Source: Bacteroidota bacterium (lineage in GTDB: Bacteria > Bacteroidota > Bacteroidia > UKL13-3). From it: a stretch of 54,093 nt of DNA. The notes under the pieces are model-generated. The model ran no database searches and was not told the origin of the DNA. It saw only the letters and a program-made list of their open reading frames with translations. Where the stretch lies: the NCBI GenBank assembly GCA_947457395.1, contig CANGVA010000015.1:1-54093 (forward strand), written 5' to 3'. The position numbers were made by a program, and so were the translations under genes. Positions within the stretch are counted from its first letter, which is position 1. Every line of letters begins with the position of its first letter. Below, one piece after another: positions 43,498 through 51,052 of this stretch.

Positions 43498-45395
43498 TCC
43501 AGTTGTTTGGTAACGTTGTATCGCAATTTATTATTATCCAGCAAGAATTGTATAGCCTCCAGTGTTTGTGTGGCATCATAGCCTTTAATCTGCTCAACCA
43601 GTGCATCAATATGCAAGGCCTGCACACTTAATTTCTTTTCTATGAGGTTTACCAGTTCTTCAAACTGTGCTGAACTGAGTTCTGTTTTTTTGCGCAGCAG
43701 GCAAATATCACAGGTGCCACAATCATCGGCATCATATTCATTAAAATAGCCAACCAGCTTTCTGCTTCGGCAAATGGTAGCATTTTCTGCATAGGCAATC
43801 ATGGCTTCCAGTTTTTGCCTAATCAGTTGCTTTCTTTTTACCATAATTAGTGGTGATAACTGCACATGTTCTGTATGCATGCGCTCCTGCAAAAAGGTTA
43901 TTTGCGGTTTGTCTTTTTGCGGCTGGTAATCCAGAATCTGCAAATGTGTGAGCCTGTTTAGCAAATCTATAATGGTTTGAATTGGTATGCGGGTTTTGGC
44001 AGCAAGTGTTTTTTCATGTATAGGTACGTAACGGTCAAACAGCCCTCCGTAGCTGCGCAGCAATATTTTTATAAAATCATCATAGGCGGCATGCTCAACC
44101 TGAAATTTATACAATACTTCATGCGATACGGTTACCATTAATTTGGCCGGTTCAAAAAACACCTCGTTTAATGCCAGTATATCACATTGCTCCAGAATTT
44201 TAAGTGCAGGATAAACCAGCAAAGGTTTCATGTCAAAACGGGTGCAGAAGTCTGCGATATCAAAATCAAAGGATCGTTCAGGGCTTGCGCCTGCTGGTAC
44301 GCCAAAATAGTTGCACAGGGCCTGAAACACACGTTTAATTTCTTTCTCAGGTGGAAAACTTTGCTCAAAACGCTCACGAGCTTCATCAATATCAGCAGTT
44401 GCTGTAAGTAAAACTGCATAGGCTTTCTTCTCATCTCTGCCGGCCCTTCCTGCTTCCTGATAATAGGCTTCCAGCGTGTCGGGCAGCTCATCATGTATCA
44501 CCAGTCGCACATCCGGCTTGTCAATTCCCATTCCAAAAGCGTTGGTGCAAACCATCACGCGGGTGCGGTTTTTTATCCAGTCATCTTGTTTCTTGGTGCG
44601 TAGTTCATAGGTTAGCCCGGCATGGTAGTAATCTGCCCTAATGCCCGATAACGAAAGATAGGTGGCAATTTCTTGTGTTTTTCTGCGACTGCGCACGTAA
44701 ATCAGCGCAGTTCCCGGAACACGGTTAAGCATATGCAGCAATTTGTGCTGTTTGTCTTCGGTTTGGTTTACTACATATGCCAGGTTAGCTCTTGTAAAGC
44801 TCTTTTTAAAAACATTTTCTTTTTTAAAACCCAGTTTCTCCTGAATGTCTTTTACCACATCCGGAGTGGCCGATGCCGTTAGAGCCAATACAGGCACTTT
44901 GGGAAATAGCTCGCGTATTTTTGCAATTTGTAAATACTCCGGTCTAAAATCATAACCCCATTGTGATATGCAGTGCGCCTCATCTATGGCCAGTAGGTTT
45001 ATCTGCATTTGCTGCAGGCGTATGCGCACCAGTTCACTTTTTAATCTTTCCGGTGATAGGTATAAAAATTTAACATCGCCATAAATGCAATTATCAAGGG
45101 CAATGTTTATTTCACGGTACGACATGCCCGAATAAATAGCCACTGCTTTTATATCCCTGCCTTGCAGATTTTCTACCTGATCTTTCATTAACGCAATAAG
45201 CGGAGAAACAACGATGCAAATGCCGGGCTTTGCCAAAGCAGGTACCTGAAAGCAAATAGATTTTCCGCCACCGGTGGGCAGCAATGCCAGTGTATCATTT
45301 CCCTGCAGCACAGCGTTGATGATATCTTCCTGCAAGGGTCTGAAGCTGTTGTATCCCCAATAGGTTTTAAGTATGTGGCGTATGTCTTCCTGCAT
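43473..45395 (-). CDS. recQ: ATP-dependent DNA helicase RecQ
   Basis: A 640-residue SF2 3'-5' helicase used in recombination and fork repair. The N-terminal FRPLQEDIINAVLQGNDTLALLPTGGGKSICFQVPAL (about 17-52) and AIDEAHCISQWGYDFRPEY (about 135-153) give the helicase motifs. IGMGIDKPDVRLVIHDELPDTLEAYYQEAGRAGRD-type motif VI is present (here FGMGIDKPDV). The zinc-binding set CRSRKLVGYFNEYDADDCGTCDIC is followed by a short tail (about 70 residues) resembling a winged-helix remnant, and no complete HRDC domain is obvious. It lies 26 bases after lolD and overlaps the downstream glycosyltransferase by 25 bases. Confidence 0.94.
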   Translation of the reverse strand: MQEDIRHILKTYWGYNSFRPLQEDIINAVLQGNDTLALLPTGGGKSICFQVPALAKPGICIVVSPLIALMKDQVENLQGRDIKAVAIYSGMSYREINIALDNCIYGDVKFLYLSPERLKSELVRIRLQQMQINLLAIDEAHCISQWGYDFRPEYLQIAKIRELFPKVPVLALTASATPDVVKDIQEKLGFKKENVFKKSFTRANLAYVVNQTEDKQHKLLHMLNRVPGTALIYVRSRRKTQEIATYLSLSGIRADYYHAGLTYELRTKKQDDWIKNRTRVMVCTNAFGMGIDKPDVRLVIHDELPDTLEAYYQEAGRAGRDEKKAYAVLLTATADIDEARERFEQSFPPEKEIKRVFQALCNYFGVPAGASPERSFDFDIADFCTRFDMKPLLVYPALKILEQCDILALNEVFFEPAKLMVTVSHEVLYKFQVEHAAYDDFIKILLRSYGGLFDRYVPIHEKTLAAKTRIPIQTIIDLLNRLTHLQILDYQPQKDKPQITFLQERMHTEHVQLSPLIMVKRKQLIRQKLEAMIAYAENATICRSRKLVGYFNEYDADDCGTCDICLLRKKTELSSAQFEELVNLIEKKLSVQALHIDALVEQIKGYDATQTLEAIQFLLDNNKLRYNVTKQLEWSQPKHA

Positions 45396-45421
45396 AGCAT
45401 GTGCAAATAGCTGAGGGTTAA

Positions 45422-46075
45422 CTAAGGTGCAATTAACCCATCTTTCATCAGCAATTTTCTGTCGGCCCGGTTGGCCAGCATTTCATTGTGTGTAACTATT
45501 ACAAAAGTTTGGTTAAAGCGCTCCCTAAGTTCAAAAAACAAATCATGCAGGGCTGCTGCATTGGCAGAGTCCAGGTTGCCTGATGGCTCATCGGCTAAAA
45601 TAACGACCGGTTCATTGATGAGCGCGCGTGCCACAGCCACACGTTGTTGTTCTCCTCCGGAAAGTTCAGATGGCTTGTGCTGCAGGCGGTGGTCTACTTT
45701 TAAAAATGCCATCAACTCGCGGGCACGTGCTTCTGCAGTAGCTTTGTTTTTTTTGCCAATCCATGCAGGCATGCACACATTTTCCAGCGCAGTAAACTCA
45801 GGCAGCAACTGATGAAACTGAAAAATAAATCCGATGGATGCATTTCTGAATTGCGAAAGTGCTTTGCCTTGTAAGGCAGTTACGTTGGTATCATTAATAT
45901 AAACGTTTCCTTTATCAGGCCTATCTAGTGTGCCAATAATTTGCAGCAAGGTGGTTTTGCCCGCCCCGGATGCTCCCACAATAGAAACAATCTCTCCTCG
46001 GCTGATGGTCAGGTCGATGCCTTTTAATACCGGCAGGCTGCCGTATGATTTGTAAATTCCTTCTGTTCTAATCAT
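45422..46075 (-). CDS. lolD: ABC transporter ATP-binding protein, LolD-type
   Basis: A 217-residue ABC ATPase from ATG 46075 ([19 protein letters not shown]). The frame reaches ATG 46126, but the first 17 residues lie outside the domain. Walker A is [23 protein letters not shown] (about 37-59), the Q-loop region is [20 protein letters not shown], and the signature is [52 protein letters not shown] is the LolD/MacB form. LolCDE releases lipoproteins from the inner membrane toward the outer membrane; the membrane partner is not adjacent, so the name is by similarity only. It heads the recQ-GT operon, 26 bases before recQ. Confidence 0.83.
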   Translation of the reverse strand: MIRTEGIYKSYGSLPVLKGIDLTISRGEIVSIVGASGAGKTTLLQIIGTLDRPDKGNVYINDTNVTALQGKALSQFRNASIGFIFQFHQLLPEFTALENVCMPAWIGKKNKATAEARARELMAFLKVDHRLQHKPSELSGGEQQRVAVARALINEPVVILADEPSGNLDSANAAALHDLFFELRERFNQTFVIVTHNEMLANRADRKLLMKDGLIAP

Positions 46076-46150
46076 GCTTTGTTGCCTTATTCCATGCAAT
46101 GTACAATTATAATCACTCTCCGGCATTTCTTTATAGTAAATTAAGGTTTT

Positions 46151-46226
46151 TGGGTTTGAGGTTCGAAGTTCGATGTTCGAAGTTTGGAGTTCGAAGTTCG
46201 AAGTTCGAGGTTTGAAGTTTCTTTAA
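46151..46226. repeat. GTTCGAA-type short tandem repeat
   Basis: A tandem array of 7- to 8-base units of the form GTTCGAA/GTTTGAA (about nine copies), followed by AAGTTTCTTTAACTTAACA. A shorter version with the same flank occurs at 47946-47986, downstream of sucC. Confidence 0.75.
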
Positions 46227-46260
46227 CTTAACATTTAACATTCAAGATTCAGCTGTTTGC

Positions 46261-46337
46261 TTTTAGCCGTTGGCTGTTAGCTATTGGGTGTTGGCGTTTA
46301 GCCTTTAGCCTTTAGCTTTTAGCTGTTGGCCTTTGGA
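46261..46337. repeat. TTTAGC/TGTTGG-type short repeats
   Basis: Degenerate tandem units such as TTTAGCCT, TTAGCTTT, TAGCTGTTGG and GGTGTTGGCG. The same units recur at 47897-47940 downstream of sucC, in the opposite order relative to the GTTCGAA array. Confidence 0.7.
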
Positions 46338-46368
46338 AATTGCAAGATTAAAACATAATCATATGTTC

Positions 46369-46440
46369 ATGAGGTGATGTGGTAATGAGTTGATGTGATC
46401 ATGTAGTAATCTGTTAATGTAATGATGAATGGATGTTGGT
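46369..46440. repeat. GATGTGGTAATGAG-type degenerate repeats
   Basis: Imperfect units of about 10-12 bases with ATG-rich phrases (GGTGATGTGGTAATGAGTTG, TGATCATGTAG, TTAATGTAATGATGAATGGATG). The last phrase also occurs at 19770-19784. No reading frame is maintained, so it is not coding. Confidence 0.55.
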
Positions 46441-46482
46441 TAGAACGTATTATTCTTATTTCATTTCTGTTATTTTTGTCCT

Positions 46483-46530
46483 TCAGCGTAGCGTTCTTTC
46501 GTCTTTGAGCACAGCGGTCTTTCGTCTGCA
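46483..46530. repeat. imperfect direct repeat (CTTTCGTCT)
   Basis: GCGTTCTTTCGTCT and GCGGTCTTTCGTCT lie about 22 bases apart as an imperfect duplication. The rest of the 46076-46668 gap holds no gene: only these repeats and, next to sucC, TATTTTCG (46643-46650), one base off the -7 consensus. Confidence 0.5.
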
Positions 46531-46668
46531 ATAAGTCTACCACAAGCTCAGCCCCAGGCTTAAATCAGCACTTAAAACGCAACACGCAACACCTAAAATT
46601 CATGGTGCAAAATTTAACATTTTCAAAACTCAAGTTTAATCCTATTTTCGCACTCAAATTTTTACAGA

Positions 46669-47889
46669 ATGAATATTCACGAATTTCAGGCAAAACAAAT
46701 CTTAAAATCCTTTGGCGTAGCCGTACAGGAAGGAATAGTGGCACAATCAGCCGATGAGGCGCATGCAGCTGCACTTAAATTAAAAGAGCAATTTGGCAGC
46801 GACTTTGTTGTTGTAAAAGCGCAAATACATGCCGGTGGCCGTGGCAAAGGCACCATTCAGGGCAAGGAGCAGCGTGGTGTTGCTGTTGCCAAAAATGCTG
46901 ATAAGGCCAAGGAAATTGCCGGAAATATACTGGGAGGCACATTGGTTACCATTCAAACAGGTCCCAAAGGCAAAGTAGTAAACAAGGTGCTGGTAGCACA
47001 AGATGTTTACTATCCGGGTGCTAACCAGCCTAAGGAGTATTATATGAGCGTTATGCTCGATCGTTCGCAAAGCAAAAATATCATTGTATATTCAACAGAA
47101 GGTGGAATGGATATTGAACACGTGGCAGAAACCACTCCACACCTCATACACAAAGAAACAGTTGATCCTAAAGTGGGATTGCAACCTTTTCAGGCACGTA
47201 AAATTGCCTTTAACCTGGGCTGCGAGGGTGAGGCTTTTAAGCAGATGGTAAAATTTGTTACCGCTCTTTACCGTGCTTATGAGAACAGTGATGCAGCCAT
47301 GTTTGAAATTAACCCTGTATTAAAAACGGCTGATGATAAAATCATTGCGGTAGATGGTAAGGTTAATATAGATGACAATGCCCTTTACCGCCACCCGGAT
47401 TATGAAGCCATGCGCGATTTGGCCGAAGAAGATCCAACGGAGGTTGAAGCCGGCAAACACAATCTTAATTTTGTAAAGCTTGATGGCAACGTGGGTTGCA
47501 TGGTAAATGGTGCAGGCCTTGCTATGGCCACCATGGATATCATTAAACTTTCAGGCGGTGAGCCTGCCAACTTCCTGGATGTAGGAGGTAGTGCAAATGC
47601 CAAAACCGTTGAAGCCGGTTTCCGCATCATCTTAACCGATCCAAATGTAAAAGCAATCCTCATTAATATTTTTGGTGGTATTGTGCGCTGCGATCGTGTA
47701 GCTCAGGGCGTGGTAGATGCCTACCAATCCATCGGTAATATTCCGGTGCCTATTATTGTGCGCCTGCAAGGAACCAATGCAGAGCAAGCCAAAAAACTGA
47801 TTGACGACAGTGGCCTTAAAGTTTACTCTGCCATTGTGTTAAAAGAAGCGGCAGATCTGGTGCAAAAAGCCGTAGCAGGAACGATTTAA
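46669..47889 (+). CDS. sucC: succinyl-CoA ligase, beta subunit
   Basis: A 406-residue ATP-grasp subunit that, with SucD, makes succinate and ATP or GTP from succinyl-CoA in the citric acid cycle. It has the N-terminal [19 protein letters not shown], the ATP-grasp loop [18 protein letters not shown], and FEINPVL. The C-terminal ligase domain has [35 protein letters not shown] and [23 protein letters not shown]. The length is about 15-20 residues above E. coli SucC, as in Bacteroidota. sucD is not next to it. The gene is isolated between two repeat-rich gaps. Confidence 0.96.
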   Translation: MNIHEFQAKQILKSFGVAVQEGIVAQSADEAHAAALKLKEQFGSDFVVVKAQIHAGGRGKGTIQGKEQRGVAVAKNADKAKEIAGNILGGTLVTIQTGPKGKVVNKVLVAQDVYYPGANQPKEYYMSVMLDRSQSKNIIVYSTEGGMDIEHVAETTPHLIHKETVDPKVGLQPFQARKIAFNLGCEGEAFKQMVKFVTALYRAYENSDAAMFEINPVLKTADDKIIAVDGKVNIDDNALYRHPDYEAMRDLAEEDPTEVEAGKHNLNFVKLDGNVGCMVNGAGLAMATMDIIKLSGGEPANFLDVGGSANAKTVEAGFRIILTDPNVKAILINIFGGIVRCDRVAQGVVDAYQSIGNIPVPIIVRLQGTNAEQAKKLIDDSGLKVYSAIVLKEAADLVQKAVAGTI

Positions 47890-48002
47890 TTGGTGGGGAT
47901 TGGGCGTTGGGTGTTGGCTTTTAGCTTTTAGCTGTTGGTGCTTCGTAGTTCGAAGTTCGATGTTTGAAGTTTCTTTATCTTAACACATAGCATTTATTTT
48001 TT
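47890..48002. repeat. repeat-rich gap after sucC
   Basis: GGTGTTGGCTTTTAGC units (47897-47940) are followed by TTCGAAGTTCGATGTTTGAAG and a TTTCTTTATCTTAACA flank (47946-47986). Both types copy the elements upstream of sucC. No gene is seen. Confidence 0.65.
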
Positions 48003-48132
48003 AGCTGCGGGCCTTTCCCTGCTTTATATACACGTGCATGGGCCAACGCAAGTAAGCGCAGGGCCGGGCTGTTTGCTGCAAGTCCTCGCCTGCGGCTGTG
48101 GGCTTTCCGCGTCCATCCCTAAGGCGGGGGGT
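48003..48132. repeat. GC-rich non-coding element before the helicase pair
   Basis: A block of about 130 bases, far richer in G+C than its surroundings, with partly self-complementary pieces (CCCTGC 48017-48022 with GCAGGG 48058-48063; CACGTG; GCCTGCGGC). It has no open frame. It resembles the palindromic, REP-like non-coding elements that I recall from Bacteroidota genomes, but copy number cannot be seen here. The rest of the gap up to 48282 holds nothing clear. Confidence 0.5.
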
Positions 48133-48282
48133 ATAGGTCTTATGGAAAATTTGCCTAACTCATGTTGCAAAATTTGGGGCAAATGCATAGTTTGGTATTC
48201 TTAACAAATTTTAACGTATTACGTATTCTTCGCTCACAGAAACTAATGGCATTCAAGTATCAAAGTCTGTTATGATAAAATT

Positions 48283-50952
48283 ATGCTTTTGATATATATA
48301 TCTTTTGTATTCGTTTTCTTATTAATTCTAATTGTATACAAGATAAAATTAGAGAAGAATAAATATCTAAATCCAGATTACATAAATAATTTAAAGTTGG
48401 TTTATGATTTTATTGACACAATTGAAAAGCATGATGATTATATTACTTGGGTAGAGCGTGACCGCATTAAATATTCATATAAAGATGTTTGGGATTTCTT
48501 CAAAAACAAGTCAAGATACTACAGGCGCGAACCATCTGTAAAGAGATTCAATGAGATTTATAAAGATTTTAATACATATATATCCAATTACAATAAAAGT
48601 TATGTATTGGCCCGAAAAAATGAGTTAGAGAATTATTTTGATAATGTTGAGGGTAAAAGATTAGATGATCAGCAAAGAACGGCAGTAATAACTGATGAAT
48701 ATTCAAACCTAATTATTGCAGGTGCAGGTTCAGGAAAGACTTTGACAATTCTTGGGAAAGTCAAGTATCTCATTGAGCAGAAAGATATAAAACCTGAGAA
48801 TATTTTACTCTTATCATTTACAAATAAGACAGTTGAGGATTTGAATGAACGTTTAATGAAAATAGGACTTGGAGCTCGTGCAACAACTTTCCATAAACTT
48901 GGCTACGATATAATAAAAAGACACTCTAGGACTATTCCTACATTAACAAATGAGAATACTTTAAGCAATGTTGTTAAGGAGTATTTGGAAAATGAAATCT
49001 TCAACAACTCTGATGCATTAGAAGCTTATATAGTATACGTTGCTTGTTATATGAACATTCCAGAAGAACATGAAAGTTATAATTCGCTTGGTGAAAAATT
49101 AGATACTGAAAAGGGAGTCGATTTTCAAACTTTAAAATCTAAATGCCAACCGGAATTAAACATAATTGCTAAAGCAACTCTAGATACTATTCAAGGCGAA
49201 AAAGTAAAAAGTGTTGAGGAACTTACTATTGCAAACTTTCTGTATCTTAATGGTATTGATTACGAATACGAAAAAGCATATCCTCACGGTAGTATTCTGT
49301 ACCGACCAGATTTTTATCTTAAAGATTACGACATTTATCTTGAGCATTTTGGAGTTGATGAATACAACAGAGCCAAATGGCTGACACCATTCAATGAGCG
49401 AAAATATGTAGAGGAAATGGAGTTGAAAAGAAACACACATAAAACATATAAAACTAAACTCTTAGAAACTTATTCCTATTACAATAGAGACAATGTATTG
49501 CTAGATAAACTGAAAGAAATGCTTAAAAATGAAAATGTGATCTTTAAGCCAAGAGATACTAAAAGTATCTTCACAAAAGTTATGGATAAAGACAAAAGTT
49601 TCGGAAAAGAAATTACAAATCTTATCATAACATTCATAAATCTTACTAAATCAAGACAACTTAGATATCATGATATCACTAACCTATTTTCAGATAGAAG
49701 CAAAACTGGAAATGAGTATATGATTGAACGGCAAGAAATCTTCTTAAAGTTTACACTGCCAATTTTAATGAAGTATGACAATTTACTTAAAGAAAAAAAT
49801 GAAATTGATTTTAATGATATGATAAATCAGGCAACTCAAATTGTAAGGGAGTATAAACCTGAATGCACTTATCAGTATATAATCATAGATGAATATCAAG
49901 ATATTTCATATTCACGTTTTAACGTAATTAAGCAAATTCGTGATTTATCTGCGGCAAGACTAATCTGTGTTGGCGATGATTGGCAATCAATTTATCGGTT
50001 TGCAGGTAGCGATATTTCTTTGTTCAGCAATTTTGAGAAATATGTTGGTAAACACGAACAGTTATTTATAGAACAAACCTATCGAAATTCGCAATCACTC
50101 ATTGATATAACTTCAAAATATATACAAAAGAATACCAAACAAATATCCAAACAGCCTAAGTCTAAAAAAGGGCCTTTGAACAACCCGATGAAGTTTGTCT
50201 GTTATTCACAAGACAATGCAGAAGATGTTTTTATCAATGAAATCCAAAGACTTGTTGACCAATATGGCAGAAAGCCTATTTTGGTTTTAGGTCGTCATAG
50301 TTTTGACATAAATGAATTTATTAAGCTCAAACCAAATAGCCAAATTAAGTATTATGAACGTAGTGATAAATTAGAAGTTAAGGGTTTTGAAGATATCGAT
50401 ATTAAATATATTACGGTTCATAAATCGAAAGGTTTAGAAGCGGAAAACGTTATAGTGCTCAATCTGAAAAATCATTTGCTTGGTTTCCCCAATAAAATGA
50501 CTGACGACCCGATGTTATCATTATTATTAAGTGATGATGAAGAATTTCGTTTTGCAGAAGAGCGAAGACTATTTTACGTAGCACTAACAAGAACGCAGAA
50601 TGAAGTTGTGTTGCTTATTCCAACTGAAGTTTCTCTCTTTGCAGAAGAATTGGCGGCAGACAATAATTTTCTGCTTTCTATAAACAACGAACAAGTTAAT
50701 AGAACAAATTGTCCGTATTGTCAAACAGGGCAACTTGTTATTCGACAGAATGTAGTAAAACAGAATCACTTTTTAGGTTGTTCACATTTCCCGGCTTGTA
50801 ATCAAACATTTAACAATATTGAGATACTAGAAAATAGCTTACTCTGCCCAAGATGTAAAAGTGGTTTCATGGTAAAAAGATCAGGGCAGTATGGCAATTT
50901 CCTGGGTTGTACTAATTATCCTAAATGTAATGAGTCAATAGACTTAAAGTAA
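48283..50952 (+). CDS. membrane-anchored UvrD/HelD-like helicase with internal nuclease-like segment and zinc fingers
   Basis: An 889-residue SF1 helicase. Residues 1-20 are a hydrophobic anchor (MLLIYISFVFVFLLILIVYK). The Q motif LDDQQRTAV (128-135), Walker A AGAGSGKT (146-153), DEYQD (536-540), QSIYRFAGSD and the late VHKSKGLEAENV (712-723) plus LFYVALTRTQ (763-772) are classical. Between helicase halves, about 305-400, lies SVEELTIANFLYLNGIDYEYE...YRPDFYLKDYDIYLEHFG, a PD-(D/E)XK-like insertion of the type found in HelD relatives. Two C4 topoisomerase-type zinc fingers end the protein (CPYC...CSHFPAC, 810-839; CPRC...CTNYPKC, 855-882). DNA is unwound 3'-5' by relatives. Third codon positions are markedly A/T. 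A DUF2075 nuclease-helicase gene follows after 100 bases. Confidence 0.87.
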   Translation: MLLIYISFVFVFLLILIVYKIKLEKNKYLNPDYINNLKLVYDFIDTIEKHDDYITWVERDRIKYSYKDVWDFFKNKSRYYRREPSVKRFNEIYKDFNTYISNYNKSYVLARKNELENYFDNVEGKRLDDQQRTAVITDEYSNLIIAGAGSGKTLTILGKVKYLIEQKDIKPENILLLSFTNKTVEDLNERLMKIGLGARATTFHKLGYDIIKRHSRTIPTLTNENTLSNVVKEYLENEIFNNSDALEAYIVYVACYMNIPEEHESYNSLGEKLDTEKGVDFQTLKSKCQPELNIIAKATLDTIQGEKVKSVEELTIANFLYLNGIDYEYEKAYPHGSILYRPDFYLKDYDIYLEHFGVDEYNRAKWLTPFNERKYVEEMELKRNTHKTYKTKLLETYSYYNRDNVLLDKLKEMLKNENVIFKPRDTKSIFTKVMDKDKSFGKEITNLIITFINLTKSRQLRYHDITNLFSDRSKTGNEYMIERQEIFLKFTLPILMKYDNLLKEKNEIDFNDMINQATQIVREYKPECTYQYIIIDEYQDISYSRFNVIKQIRDLSAARLICVGDDWQSIYRFAGSDISLFSNFEKYVGKHEQLFIEQTYRNSQSLIDITSKYIQKNTKQISKQPKSKKGPLNNPMKFVCYSQDNAEDVFINEIQRLVDQYGRKPILVLGRHSFDINEFIKLKPNSQIKYYERSDKLEVKGFEDIDIKYITVHKSKGLEAENVIVLNLKNHLLGFPNKMTDDPMLSLLLSDDEEFRFAEERRLFYVALTRTQNEVVLLIPTEVSLFAEELAADNNFLLSINNEQVNRTNCPYCQTGQLVIRQNVVKQNHFLGCSHFPACNQTFNNIEILENSLLCPRCKSGFMVKRSGQYGNFLGCTNYPKCNESIDLK

Positions 50953-51052
50953 TATAGACGGGCTTTTTTCTTCATCCGAGAAATAACTACTTATTTAGTC
51001 CTGTTTCTCTTTAATTTGTAATGAAAACTATTATTGAACGCAGATTTAACCA

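Noticed and set aside
46151-46440. CRISPR array
   Set aside because: The units are 7-12 bases long, degenerate, with no spacers of constant length and no cas genes in the window.
50953-50985. Terminator after the helicase gene (GGGCTTTTTTC)
   Set aside because: No convincing stem can be formed before the T run, so the two genes may be co-transcribed.
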